From Actinoplanes cyaneus (lineage in GTDB: Bacteria; Actinomycetota; Actinomycetes; Mycobacteriales; Micromonosporaceae): a DNA stretch of 64,000 nucleotides. Location: positions 62,001 to 126,000 of the forward strand of contig NZ_BOMH01000068.1 in NCBI RefSeq assembly GCF_016862095.1. The letters run 5' to 3'. The translations under genes and the position numbers were made by a program. This document shows, in pieces, positions 42,112-51,041 of this stretch; the first letter of the stretch is position 1, and the number at the start of each line of letters is the position of its first letter. The notes below the pieces were generated by a model. That model saw only the letters and a list, made by a program, of their open reading frames with translations. It was not told the origin of the DNA and ran no database searches.

Positions 42112-43475
42112 ACCCGGCCACCGAACCGATGTTCGCCAAGGTGCTGATCGCCAACCGGGGCGAGATCGCTCTGCGGGTCGCCCGCGCGTGCCGGGAGCTG
42201 GGCGTGGCCACCGTCGCCGTGCACTCCGTGCCGGACCGTGACTCGGCGGTGGTCCGCTTCGCCGACGAGTCGGTGCAGATCGGGCCGGCCGCGCCGGGGA
42301 AGAGCTACCTCAACGCGGCGGCGATCCTCGAGGCCGCCCAGCGCACCGGCGCCGACGCCGTCCACCCCGGGTACGGATTCCTCTCCGAGTCGCCCGACTT
42401 CGCCGAGGCCTGCGAGGACCTGGGCATCGTCCTGGTCGGCCCACCGGCCGGTGTGATGGGCCGGCTCGGCGACAAGGCGACGGCCCGGTCGCTGATGCAC
42501 GCGGCCGGGCTGCCCCTGCTGCCTGGTGGCCTCGACCCGCTCGGCCCGGAGGAGGCCGCCGCGCTCGCCGGCCGGATCGGCTTCCCGGTCATCATCAAGG
42601 CCTGCGCCGGTGGCGGCGGTCGCGGAATGCAGGTCGTGCACGACCCGGACCGGTTCGCCGAGGAGTTCCGGCGCACCCAGGCCACCGCCCAGATGCTGTT
42701 CGGTGACGGCCGGGTGTACGTGGAGAAGTACCTGTCCGACGCCCGCCACGTCGAGGTCCAGGTCCTCTGCGACGGGCGCGGCAACGCGATCCACCTGGGC
42801 GAGCGCGACTGCACGGTCCAGCGCCGGCACCAGAAACTGATCGAGGAGACGCCGGCCCCGAGCCTGCCACCGGGCCTGGCCGAGCAGATGGGCGCCTCCG
42901 CGGTCGCCGGGGCGCTGGCCGCCGGATACGTCGGCGCCGGCACCTTCGAGTTCCTGCTCGCCCCGGACGGGGAGTACTACTTCATGGAGGTCAACTGCCG
43001 CATTCAGGTGGAACACCCGGTGACCGAGATGGTGACCGGCATCGACCTGGTCCGCGAGCAGCTGCGGATCGCGGCCGGCAATCCGCTCGATCTCGAGCAG
43101 GACGACGTACGCCTGCGTGGTGTCGCTCTGGAATGCCGGATCAACGCCGAGGACCCGGCCAACGGCTTCGTCCCGACCCCCGGGCTGATCGAGCAGTTCA
43201 TCCCGGCGGGCGGGCCGTTCGTCCGGGTCGACACGCACGTCCACGCCGGGTACACGGTGCCGCCGAACTACGACTCGCTGCTGGCCAAGCTCGTGGTCTG
43301 GGCGCCGCGGCGGGACGAGGCCATCGCCCGGATGCTGCGGGCGCTGTCCGAGTTCACGGTGACCGGCGATCGGGTCCGGACGACCGGCGACTTCCTGGCC
43401 CGGGTCCTCGACGACGACCGGTTCCGCGGGGCCACGCACACGACGGCGCTCGTCGACGAGTTGCTGCGGCCCTGA
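42108..43475 (+). CDS. accC: Biotin carboxylase subunit of acetyl-CoA carboxylase
   Basis: 455 residues, the full length of a stand-alone Acc[23 protein letters not shown] starts the N-terminal domain. The ATP-grasp domain has [16 protein letters not shown] and EERDC-like [16 protein letters not shown], and [20 protein letters not shown] supplies the metal and catalytic residues. It carboxylates biotin on the carrier protein encoded at 44930. The GTG start overlaps the upstream stop by four bases. Together the three proteins form a complete pathway-dedicated carboxylase. A strong terminator follows. Confidence 0.95.
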   Translation: MNPATEPMFAKVLIANRGEIALRVARACRELGVATVAVHSVPDRDSAVVRFADESVQIGPAAPGKSYLNAAAILEAAQRTGADAVHPGYGFLSESPDFAEACEDLGIVLVGPPAGVMGRLGDKATARSLMHAAGLPLLPGGLDPLGPEEAAALAGRIGFPVIIKACAGGGGRGMQVVHDPDRFAEEFRRTQATAQMLFGDGRVYVEKYLSDARHVEVQVLCDGRGNAIHLGERDCTVQRRHQKLIEETPAPSLPPGLAEQMGASAVAGALAAGYVGAGTFEFLLAPDGEYYFMEVNCRIQVEHPVTEMVTGIDLVREQLRIAAGNPLDLEQDDVRLRGVALECRINAEDPANGFVPTPGLIEQFIPAGGPFVRVDTHVHAGYTVPPNYDSLLAKLVVWAPRRDEAIARMLRALSEFTVTGDRVRTTGDFLARVLDDDRFRGATHTTALVDELLRP

Positions 43476-43483
43476 GCGCATGC

Positions 43484-43525
43484 CTGAGGGCGGCCGGGAC
43501 GACACCTCGTCCCGGCCGCCCTCAG
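43484..43525. terminator. Bidirectional terminator between accC and the SnoaL-like gene
   Basis: A perfect 19-bp stem (43484-43502 with 43507-43525) and a four-base loop lie between two convergent genes, nine bases after the accC stop and eight before the other. The arm begins CTGAGGGCGGCCGGGAC. Confidence 0.88.
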
Positions 43526-43532
43526 CCGTTGC

Positions 43533-43967
43533 TCAGAACAGCTGGTCGTGCTCCACCCGGCGGGAGCGGTTGAGCAACTCGCCGTCCTCACGGACCAGCA
43601 CGTCGTGCACCACGCAGCTGGGCGCGATGATCGGCTGCTTCACGCCCGGCCGGACGGTCACCACCAGGGCGTAGACGGTCGAGCGGATCGTGCCGTCCTC
43701 CTGGGGCTCCAGGTTCACGTGGTTGAACCAGTGGCGGCGCTGCACCGGGTCGCCGGCGAACCGCTCGTGGAACTCGTGCAGCTCGCGGACGATCTGCTCA
43801 CGCCCGCGAGCCGGCTCCCGGCCCGGGGTGTGCCGGAACTCGCCGTCGATGGTGAACGTGTCCGCGTACGCCTCGAAGACGCCGCCGTCCAGCAGCTGCA
43901 TCTGACGCGCGTAGAACTGCTGGACCTCGGCGTACAACTCGGTGCGGGACTGGGTGCTGCTCGTCAT
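43533..43967 (-). CDS. SnoaL/NTF2-like protein
   Basis: 144 residues with the NTF2-like alpha+beta barrel pattern: VQQFYARQMQLLDGGVFEAYADTFTIDGEF, the FRHTPGREPARGREQIVRELHEFHER segment, and HWFNHVNLEP. It resembles SnoaL-like proteins and ring-hydroxylating dioxygenase small subunits often found in aromatic polyketide clusters. It could be a cyclase, hydratase or hydroxylase partner; I cannot choose. GGAGTGAG precedes the ATG. It is divergent from the ketoreductase gene, with SARP-like heptamers in between. Confidence 0.82.
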   Translation of the reverse strand: MTSSTQSRTELYAEVQQFYARQMQLLDGGVFEAYADTFTIDGEFRHTPGREPARGREQIVRELHEFHERFAGDPVQRRHWFNHVNLEPQEDGTIRSTVYALVVTVRPGVKQPIIAPSCVVHDVLVREDGELLNRSRRVEHDQLF

Positions 43968-44005
43968 GGGCTCACTCCGGATCGTCGGTCGATGTGTCCA
44001 CCGTG

Positions 44006-44034
44006 CCGAGCCCCGCTCGAACCCCGCTCGACAA
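44006..44034 (-). promoter_or_regulatory. SARP-type heptamer array near the SnoaL-like gene
   Basis: CCGAGCC, TCGAACC and TCGACAA start at 44006, 44017 and 44028, spaced 11 bp. The array lies 40 bp upstream of the minus-strand gene ending at 43967 and may serve it. A further pair at 44068 and 44079 faces the plus-strand gene. Confidence 0.6.
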
Positions 44035-44067
44035 CGCATGGACGCCCGCATGAGCCTCCAGGCCCGC

Positions 44068-44099
44068 TCGACCGGGTTTCGAGCCACGGCGGACACCAT
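44068..44099 (+). promoter_or_regulatory. SARP-type heptamer pair and -10 box before the ketoreductase gene
   Basis: TCGACCG (44068) and TCGAGCC (44079) are 11 bp apart. CACCAT at 44094-44099 lies 8 bp after the second, the same spacing as at the monooxygenase promoter (38814 to 38823). Confidence 0.68.
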
Positions 44100-44132
44100 C
44101 GGAGACCTGATGGCCGATGCGATGGAGGATTC

Positions 44133-44918
44133 ATGACGCAACAGACCCGGCGGGTAGCCCTCGTCACCGGCGCGACCAGCGGAATGGGCCTGGACATCAC
44201 CCGCCGCCTGGCCGGCCTGGGCATCAGTGTCTTCATCTGCTCCCGGAACGCCGAGGCGGTCGCCGGCACGGTGAAGGAGCTGACCGGCGAGGGGTTCGAC
44301 GTGGACGGTCAGAGCTGCGACGTCTCCGTGCCCGAGCAGGTGCGTGACCTCGTCCACGCCGCGGTGGAGCGGTTCGGCCCGCTCGACGTCCTGGTCAACA
44401 ACGCCGGCCGCAGCGGCGGCGGCGTGACCGCGGAAGTCCCCGAGGATCTCTGGTTCGAGGTCATCAACACCAACTTGAACAGCGTCTTCCTGGTCACCAA
44501 GACGGCGCTGACCGACGGCGGCATGCTCGCCAAGGGCAACGGCCGGGTGGTCAACATCGCCTCCACCGGCGGCAAGCAGGGCGTCGTGCACGGCGCGCCC
44601 TACTCGGCCTCCAAGCACGGCGTGGTCGGCCTGACCAAGGCGTGGGGCCTGGAGCTGGCCAAGAGCGGCGTGACCGTCAACGCGGTCTGCCCCGGATTCG
44701 TGGAGACGCCGATGGCCGAGCGCGTCCGCGAGCACTACGCCGGCATCTGGGGCGTCGACGAGGCGGAGGCCCACGCGCGGATCACCGCCCGGGTCCCGAT
44801 CGGCCGCTACGTCGAGCCGCGCGAGGTTTCCGCGATGGTGGAGTACCTGATCAGCCCGGATGCCGCGGCCGTCACAGCGCAGGCGCTGAACGTCTGCGGC
44901 GGCCTCGGCAACTACTAG
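44133..44918 (+). CDS. ActIII-type polyketide ketoreductase
   Basis: 261 residues, the same length as ActIII. TGATSGMGLDI binds NADPH. Catalytic Ser144, Tyr157 and Lys161 are at ActIII numbering (NIASTGGKQGVVHGAPYSASK). These enzymes reduce the C9 ketone of the nascent chain and fix first-ring folding. The ActIII P94-G95-G96 motif reads S94-G95-G96 here (AGRSGGG), a change in a segment implicated in stereocontrol. GGAGGATTC precedes the ATG. The BCCP gene follows after 11 bp. Confidence 0.95.
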   Translation: MTQQTRRVALVTGATSGMGLDITRRLAGLGISVFICSRNAEAVAGTVKELTGEGFDVDGQSCDVSVPEQVRDLVHAAVERFGPLDVLVNNAGRSGGGVTAEVPEDLWFEVINTNLNSVFLVTKTALTDGGMLAKGNGRVVNIASTGGKQGVVHGAPYSASKHGVVGLTKAWGLELAKSGVTVNAVCPGFVETPMAERVREHYAGIWGVDEAEAHARITARVPIGRYVEPREVSAMVEYLISPDAAAVTAQALNVCGGLGNY

Positions 44919-44929
44919 GGAGCGCCGGT

Positions 44930-46231
44930 ATGAGTCAGGACGATCGCGAACTGCGCGATGTTCTCGAGCTGGTTCGTGACAACGCTCTGCATCTGCTCTC
45001 CGGGGTGTCGCAGCCGCCGAGCGCGCTGCGGTTGCAGGCCGGCGGGGTGAGCGTCGAGCTGGAGTGGCCGGTGACGACCGCGCCGGCTCAGCCGGCGCCA
45101 CCGGCGGCCCCGGTCGCCGTCGCCCCTCAGGTGGAGGCGGACGGGTTGTCGTTCGTGACCGCGCCGATGGTCGGCGCGTTCTTCCGGGCGCCGGAACCGG
45201 GCGCCAAGCCCTTCGTCGAGGTCGGTGACACGGTCGTCGCCGGGCAGCAGGTCGCGATCGTCGAGGCGATGAAACTCATGATCCCCGTCAACGCGGAGCT
45301 CGACGGCCGCGTCGTCGAGGTGTTCAAGGACAACGGCGAGCCGGTCGAGTACGACGAGCGGCTGTTCGCCCTCGCCCCGCTCGGCTCCGGAGAGGAGTCA
45401 TACGTGGAGATCAACACCGAGACCGTCGTTCAGGAGGTCTTCCTGGACGACTTCAGCGACGGACTGCGCACCGAGGGGGACGCCGCCAGGTGGCGGCTCC
45501 GGCCGGTCGGGTCGCTCCCGGCCGGCGACGGGGTGGTGCACACCACCGGCGACGGCATCGTGATCGAGCCGCCCGGCCGCGACCCGGAGACCGGCGAGCC
45601 GGCTTTCGCACCGTCCGAGGGCGGCGTGACCGAGCACATCCGGTGGGCCGCCTTCGCCGGCCGTGTCGCCTCCACCGGCGTGGCCGGGTTCGACGTCCGT
45701 CCCGGGCAGGTCCTGACGGCCGGCACCGAGATGGCCGCGCAGTTCTTCGGCACCGGCAAGCACCACCTCGGGGACACCGTCACCGATCCCGGCTCCGACC
45801 TGCGCCTGGGCATGGCCGGTATGATCTGCGTGGACATGGAGTCCGGGCTGGTCTTCGACTTCGTGCTGACCCAGAACACGGTCTACGCGCTGTACGAGCG
45901 TCTGCCGCGGCCCGATCGCAGTCACGCGACCTTCTCGTACGCGGTGCCGGTCGCGGACCGCAAGCCGGATCAGTTCCACCGGTTCGAGGTCGGCCTCGAC
46001 CCGGATGCCGGGACGGCCCGGTGGAGCCTGGACGGCGCCGAGGTGCTGACCGCCGACCGGCTGGGGACGCAGTCCCTGGACGCGCGCTACCTGAAGAAGT
46101 CCGGCGGTGGCGCCGAGGAGCTCGTCGTGCCGCGGCAGGTGGTGCTCGGCTTCGGCCTGTTCACCGACGGCGTCTTCGGCCAGGGCATCCGCCTCGGTGT
46201 CCGCCGCGCCCGGGTCGCCACGGCGGGCTGA
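44930..46231 (+). CDS. accB: Biotin carboxyl carrier protein fused to a DUF6081-like domain
   Basis: 433 residues. The first 155 are a complete BCCP: an N-terminal helix (DVLELVRDNALHLLSG), a Pro/Ala linker, then VTAPMVGAFFRAPEPGAKPFV and biotinylation motif VEAMKLM (Lys115), ending LFALAPL. Normally such a protein stops there. Instead the frame continues through GSGEES, encoded by GGAGAGGAG, to an in-frame GTG at 45404 that looks like a start. The remaining 275 residues (LDDFSDGL, FAGRVASTGVAGFDVRPGQ, VVLGFGLFTDGVFGQG) form a beta-rich DUF6081-like domain of unknown function. Two products, fused and internal, are possible. Confidence 0.88.
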   Translation: MSQDDRELRDVLELVRDNALHLLSGVSQPPSALRLQAGGVSVELEWPVTTAPAQPAPPAAPVAVAPQVEADGLSFVTAPMVGAFFRAPEPGAKPFVEVGDTVVAGQQVAIVEAMKLMIPVNAELDGRVVEVFKDNGEPVEYDERLFALAPLGSGEESYVEINTETVVQEVFLDDFSDGLRTEGDAARWRLRPVGSLPAGDGVVHTTGDGIVIEPPGRDPETGEPAFAPSEGGVTEHIRWAAFAGRVASTGVAGFDVRPGQVLTAGTEMAAQFFGTGKHHLGDTVTDPGSDLRLGMAGMICVDMESGLVFDFVLTQNTVYALYERLPRPDRSHATFSYAVPVADRKPDQFHRFEVGLDPDAGTARWSLDGAEVLTADRLGTQSLDARYLKKSGGGAEELVVPRQVVLGFGLFTDGVFGQGIRLGVRRARVATAG

Positions 46232-46350
46232 TCGGCCGACCGGGGTAAGCCCCGTGCCCGCCGTGCCCGGTCGTGACGGCGGGCTGATCGGCCGCCCTGG
46301 GTGCGAGCTCGGCGTCGGCCCTGCCCGTGCCGTGACGGCGGCTGATCATC
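46220..46350. repeat. Repeats of the BCCP-fusion 3' end in the intergenic region
   Basis: ACGGCGGGCTGATCGGCCG begins at 46220, where it contains the TGA stop codon, recurs exactly at 46276 and imperfectly at 46335. The copies are 56 and 59 bp apart and fill most of the 200-bp gap before the sigma factor gene. Confidence 0.85.
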
Positions 46351-46431
46351 CGGCCGGGGCGCGAGTGATGAGTTCTCGCGCCCGGCCCCGTCATATCTGC
46401 GAAGGACATGACGAGGCGAAAGGATGACGGC

Positions 46432-47424
46432 ATGAGCGCGGACACATGGCTGGGCGAGCGGGGCGTGGGCGGAGCCGGCGAGCCGGAGTTCACCGGGCTG
46501 GCCGAGCGGCACCGGCGGGAGCTGCACGTGCACTGCTACCGGATGCTCGGCTCGTTCGAGGACGCCGAGGACACCGTGCAGGAGACGTTCCTGCGGGCCT
46601 GGCGGCGGCGCGAGACGTTCGAGGGGCGGTCCACATTCCGGGCCTGGCTGTACCGGATCGCGACCAACGCCTGTCTGGACCTGCTCGCCAAGCGCCGCCC
46701 GGAGCCCGCGACCGGCGGCGAGGTCCTCTGGCTGCAGCCCTACCCGGACCGGTTGCTCGACGAGTTGCCGGCCGGTGACGCGGACGAGCCGGAGACCCTG
46801 GCCGTGGCGCGGGAGACGATCGAGCTGGCGTACCTGATCGCGGTCCAGCACCTGGCGCCGCGCCCGCGGGCCGTGCTGATCCTGCGCGACGTGCTCGGCT
46901 GGCCGGCGAAGGACGTCGCGGATCTGCTCGGCGACTCGGTCAACTCGGTGAACAGCGCGCTGCAGCGGGCCCGCGCCGGCATGCGGGAGCACCTGCCCGA
47001 GCAGCGGCAGGACTGGACCGGCGGCCAGGAGGACGCCGGGACGCGGGAGCTGGTGCGCCGCTTCACCGAGGCCAGCGTGGCCACCGACATCCCGGCGCTC
47101 GCCTCGATGCTGCGCGACGACGTCCGCTGCTCGATGCCGCCCACGCCGGGCCTGCAGATCGGCCGCGACGCGGTGATCGGTGACTGGACCGCGGACGGCT
47201 TCGCGGGCATGACCGGCCTGCGCGCGGTTCCGGCCGCCGCGAACCGGCAGCCCGCGGTCGCCTTCTACCACTGGCGGGAGCAGGAGGGGGCGTACCTGCC
47301 GCTGACCCTCGACGTGCTGCGGATCAGCGGCGGCGCGATCAGCGAGATCGTGACGTTCCACGCTGACCGGTTCGCGCGGTTCGGGCTGCCGGAGCGACTG
47401 CCCGCGGACGGCACGGAGTCGTGA
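46432..47424 (+). CDS. Sigma-70-family (ECF, SnoaL-tailed) RNA polymerase sigma factor
   Basis: 330 residues. Region 2 is ELHVHCYRMLGSFEDAEDTVQETFLRAWRRRETFEGRSTFRAWLYRIATN; region 4 is QHLAPRPRAVLILRDVLGWPAKDVADLLGDSVNSVNSALQRAR. A C-terminal NTF2/SnoaL-like domain (about 210-330) follows, as in the large ECF groups with a built-in regulatory domain and no dedicated anti-sigma factor (TIGR02960-like). ATG 46432 has AAGGA seven bases upstream; ATG 46408 is also possible. Its targets are unknown. It lies just outside the polyketide genes and is not clearly part of them. Confidence 0.9.
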   Translation: MSADTWLGERGVGGAGEPEFTGLAERHRRELHVHCYRMLGSFEDAEDTVQETFLRAWRRRETFEGRSTFRAWLYRIATNACLDLLAKRRPEPATGGEVLWLQPYPDRLLDELPAGDADEPETLAVARETIELAYLIAVQHLAPRPRAVLILRDVLGWPAKDVADLLGDSVNSVNSALQRARAGMREHLPEQRQDWTGGQEDAGTRELVRRFTEASVATDIPALASMLRDDVRCSMPPTPGLQIGRDAVIGDWTADGFAGMTGLRAVPAAANRQPAVAFYHWREQEGAYLPLTLDVLRISGGAISEIVTFHADRFARFGLPERLPADGTES

Positions 47425-47492
47425 GCGCCCCGGCCGGCCCGGCGGTGGCGCCGGAGGACTGACCCCGGGGGAGACCGAGCGGGAGGGAGCCG

Positions 47493-50189
47493 GTGTGCGA
47501 GGCTGACCGCCGACGGATCATGGGGGCGGTCGTGGGCGAGCCACTGGTGGGGCGTGCGGAGGAGCTGGGCCGGATCGCGACGGCGCTGGCGCGGACAGCG
47601 GAGCCGGCGGGCGCCGCGCTGGTGCTGCGCGGTGCGGCCGGCATGGGCAAGAGCGCCCTGCTGGCCAGGGCCGGCGACCTGGCGCGGGAGCGGAACATCA
47701 GGGTGCTGTCGGTGACCGGCGTGCAGGCCGAGACCCGCCTGCCGTTCGCCGCCCTGCGCCAGCTGCTGGATCCGCTGGGGCCGGTGGCGCTCGACGACGC
47801 CGAGCCGCCCGCCGCCGGCCTGCGGGCGCTGGAGCTGCTGAGCTCCGCCGGGGAGGCCGGCCCGCTCTGCCTGATCGTCGACGACGCCCAGTGGATCGAT
47901 CTGCAGAGCTGGGAGGCACTGGCGTTCCTCGCCCGGCGCCTGCCGGACGAGCCGCTGGTCCTGCTCTTCGCGGTCCGCGAGAGCGACGAGGCCGCCGCCC
48001 GGCTGGCCGGGTCGGGGCTGGCCGAGACCCTGGTCGGCCCGCTCGCCGGCGACGCCGCGGAGTCGCTGCTGGACCTGGTCGCCGCCGACCTGTCGCCGGC
48101 GTTGCGCAGCCGAGTCCTGGCCGAGTCCGGCGGCAACCCACTGGGCCTGATCGAGCTCGCGGCCACCGCCGGGCAGTACGCCGGAGCGGGCTCGCTCCCG
48201 CTGACCGCGCGGCTCGAACGGACCTACGCGACGGTGGTCGCAGCCCTGCCGGCCGCGGCCCGCTCGCTGGTGCTGGTGGCCGCGCTGGACGACAGCGAGC
48301 AGCTCGGCGAGGTGCTCGCAGCGGGGGCCGAGCTGACCGGTGGCCCGGTCTCGCCGGCGACCCTGCAGCCGGCGCTGTCAGCGGGCCTGCTCACCACCGA
48401 CGGGGTCACCGTGCGGTTCCGGCACCCGCTGATCCGGTCAGCGGTGCAGCAGGCCGCGGGCGTGGCCGAGCGGCTCGCCGCGCACGCCGCCCTGGCCCGG
48501 GTGCTGCCGGCGGAGAGCGACCGGAGCACCTGGCACAGCGCGGCCGCCACGGTCCGCGCCGACGACCGGCTCGCCCACCGGCTGGCCGAGCTCGCGGCGC
48601 GCGCCGGGCGCAGCGGCGCGGCCGACACCGCGGCGGTGGCCTGGCAGCGGGCCGGCGAGCTGACGGCGGACCCGCGCACCCGGGCGGACCGGCTGATGTG
48701 GGCGGTGACCGCGATGATGAAGCTCGGTGACCGGGAGCGGGCCGAGAATCTGCTGCGAACTCTCGGCGAGCACGACTTGGACACCGGGCAGCAGGTCCGG
48801 TTCCTGTGGATGCGCGAGGCGATGCTGGGCGAGGGCTGGTCCGGCAAGACCCGGCACGCCCGGCTGCTCGACGTGGTGCGCCGCCTCATCGACCAGGGCG
48901 ACGACGAGCTCGCTCTCGACGCGCTCGGGATGTTCTCGCTGCGCAACTGGTGGGATCCGCCGCCGCCGGAACGCCGGACGGACATCGTCGCGCTCGCCGA
49001 GCGGCTGGCGATCCCGCCGGACGACCCGCGGCTGATCCGGGTGCTCGCGCACAACGCGCCGACCGAGCGGGCCGCCGAGGTGGTGGCGCGGGTGGGGGAG
49101 CGGCTGACGGCCCCGCCCAGCAACCCGGACCGGCTGTTCGAGCTCGGGGACGCCGCCACGTCGATCGGCGACCATCCGGCAGCCACGCTGCTGCTGGCCG
49201 ACGCGGTGGCCGGCTCGCGCCTCAACGGGCACGTCAACACGCTACTGGCCGCGCTGAGGTCGCAGGCCTGGGTCGCGGCGCACGCCGGGGAGGTGCGGCT
49301 CGCCGTCATCGCCGGCGAGGAGGCGCAGAAACTCGCGCTCGAGATGAAGAACTTCGTCGGGGCGATCAGCGCGAAGCTGTGCCTGGCCCTGGCCGAGGCG
49401 GTGCGCGGCAACGACGCCGCGGCGGCAGCCCACGCCGACGAGTCGGAGCGGGCGTTGCATTCCGGCGGACGGCACCCGTTCCTGTGCGTCATCGCGACGG
49501 CCCGCGGGGTCGCACTGCTCGCCGCCGGGAAGCCCGTGGACGCGTTCGAGCAGCTCACGCGGGTGTTCGACCCGAACGACGCGGCCTATCACCCGTACGT
49601 GCGGCTCCTCGCCCTCGCTCATCTGGCCGAGGCGGGCAGGCTGGCCGACCGGTTGCCCGAGCTGGAGCCGATCGTCGACGAGTGCCGGGCCCTCGCCGCG
49701 ACCGCGCCCTGGCCGGTCCTCACCGTTCACCTGCGCTACGCGACGGCGCTGCTCGCCGCCGAGCCGGAGCCGGCGTTCCGGGAGGCGCTCGCCGCGGACC
49801 TCGCCGACTGGCCGTTCGAGCGGGCCCGGACCCAGCTGGCGTACGGCGAGTGGCTGCGCCGCCATCGACGCCCGGCCGAGGCGCGTCCGGTGCTGCGCGC
49901 CGCGCTGGAGACGCTGACGGCGCTCGGCGTGACGCCGTGGGCCGAACGCGCCCGGCGCGAGTTGCGGGCGACCGGCGAGACGGTGCGTGCCGCGCAGGAC
50001 CGGACCGCCCCGCTGACCGCCCAGGAACTGCAGATCGCCCAGCTCGCCGCGCGCGGGCTGAGCAATCAGGAGATCGCCCGCCAGCTCTACGTCTCGCCGC
50101 GCACGGTCAGCACGCACCTCTACCGGATCTACCCCAAGATCGGCGTGCGGTCCCGCGGCGGTCTGGCCGACGCCCTGCGGGACTCATAG
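47493..50189 (+). CDS. Large LuxR-family (LAL) ATP-binding regulator
   Basis: 898 residues. An AAA ATPase domain lies near the N-terminus: VGRAEEL, Walker A in RGAAGMGKSALLARA, Walker B in LCLIVDDAQWID. A long TPR-like helical region follows (about 340-810), then a C-terminal LuxR helix-turn-helix: LTAQELQIAQLAARGLSNQEIARQLYVSPRTVSTHLYRI. LAL regulators activate secondary metabolite or catabolic genes in response to a ligand. The GTG at 47493 has GGGAGGGAG upstream. The 3' end overlaps the convergent SDR gene by six bases. Its target is not evident. Confidence 0.9.
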   Translation: MCEADRRRIMGAVVGEPLVGRAEELGRIATALARTAEPAGAALVLRGAAGMGKSALLARAGDLARERNIRVLSVTGVQAETRLPFAALRQLLDPLGPVALDDAEPPAAGLRALELLSSAGEAGPLCLIVDDAQWIDLQSWEALAFLARRLPDEPLVLLFAVRESDEAAARLAGSGLAETLVGPLAGDAAESLLDLVAADLSPALRSRVLAESGGNPLGLIELAATAGQYAGAGSLPLTARLERTYATVVAALPAAARSLVLVAALDDSEQLGEVLAAGAELTGGPVSPATLQPALSAGLLTTDGVTVRFRHPLIRSAVQQAAGVAERLAAHAALARVLPAESDRSTWHSAAATVRADDRLAHRLAELAARAGRSGAADTAAVAWQRAGELTADPRTRADRLMWAVTAMMKLGDRERAENLLRTLGEHDLDTGQQVRFLWMREAMLGEGWSGKTRHARLLDVVRRLIDQGDDELALDALGMFSLRNWWDPPPPERRTDIVALAERLAIPPDDPRLIRVLAHNAPTERAAEVVARVGERLTAPPSNPDRLFELGDAATSIGDHPAATLLLADAVAGSRLNGHVNTLLAALRSQAWVAAHAGEVRLAVIAGEEAQKLALEMKNFVGAISAKLCLALAEAVRGNDAAAAAHADESERALHSGGRHPFLCVIATARGVALLAAGKPVDAFEQLTRVFDPNDAAYHPYVRLLALAHLAEAGRLADRLPELEPIVDECRALAATAPWPVLTVHLRYATALLAAEPEPAFREALAADLADWPFERARTQLAYGEWLRRHRRPAEARPVLRAALETLTALGVTPWAERARRELRATGETVRAAQDRTAPLTAQELQIAQLAARGLSNQEIARQLYVSPRTVSTHLYRIYPKIGVRSRGGLADALRDS

Positions 50190-50963
50190 GCTGGTGGTCA
50201 TCCCGCCGTCGATCAGGACGTCGGTTCCGGTGACGTTCCCGGCCCGGTCACTGGCCAGCAGCAGGGCCAGGTCGGCGACCTCCCGCGGCCGGGTGAAACG
50301 GCCGGTGGCGGTGCCGCTGACCGCCTTCTCGGCGACCTGATCCGGGGTCACGTCGCTCGCGCCTCCGATGGTCTCGGCGACGCCACCGGCGCCGAGCCAC
50401 AGGTCCGTCTCGACCGGGCCCGGGCTGATCGTGTTGACCCGGACGCCGCGCGGGCCGACCTCCTTGGACAGCGCTTTCGAGAAGTTCAGCAGGGCCGCCT
50501 TGCTCGCGCTGTAGTCGATGACGAGGGGGTCCGGCAGGGACGCGTTCACCGAGCAGATCGTGACGATCGAACCACCATTGCGGAGCAGTTCCGGAAGGGC
50601 CGCGCGCGTCACCCGTACGGCGGAAAGGAAGTTGAGGGTGAAGGTCTCGAGCCATTCCTCGTCGGTGACCGAGGTGAATCCGCCGAGCCGCGGATGGACG
50701 CCGCCGACGTTGTTGACCAGCACGTCCAGCCGGCCACCGAGCAGCGGGAGCGCGGTCTCGACCAGCGTGGTGGCGCCCTGCGGCGTGGCGAGGTCGACGG
50801 CGACCGGGTGAACGCCGTCGATCGCCGCGAGCTCCTTGCTCGTGGTGCGGGCCCCGGCCACCACGGTGGCGCCCTGCTCGGCGAAAGCGCGCGCGATCGC
50901 CGATCCGATGCCGCGGCTCGCACCGGTGACGACGACGCCTTTTCCGGACAATTGAAGATCCAT
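50184..50963 (-). CDS. Short-chain dehydrogenase/reductase
   Basis: 259 residues of the classical SDR family: VTGASRGIGSAIA, NNVGG, Ser in TICSVNAS, YSASK with the catalytic Tyr and Lys, and TDVLIDGG. It carries the complete catalytic set, so it should be an NAD(P)-dependent alcohol dehydrogenase or ketone reductase of unknown substrate. It is monocistronic, convergent with the LAL regulator and 78 bp upstream of the end of the hydrolase operon. Confidence 0.9.
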   Translation of the reverse strand: MDLQLSGKGVVVTGASRGIGSAIARAFAEQGATVVAGARTTSKELAAIDGVHPVAVDLATPQGATTLVETALPLLGGRLDVLVNNVGGVHPRLGGFTSVTDEEWLETFTLNFLSAVRVTRAALPELLRNGGSIVTICSVNASLPDPLVIDYSASKAALLNFSKALSKEVGPRGVRVNTISPGPVETDLWLGAGGVAETIGGASDVTPDQVAEKAVSGTATGRFTRPREVADLALLLASDRAGNVTGTDVLIDGGMTTSL

Positions 50964-51041
50964 GACAATGCCCTTTCCCGTACGCGGGGACGCCGCGACC
51001 CACTTCTCCGGGGATCGCGACGCCCCGCGGATTCCTGCGGG

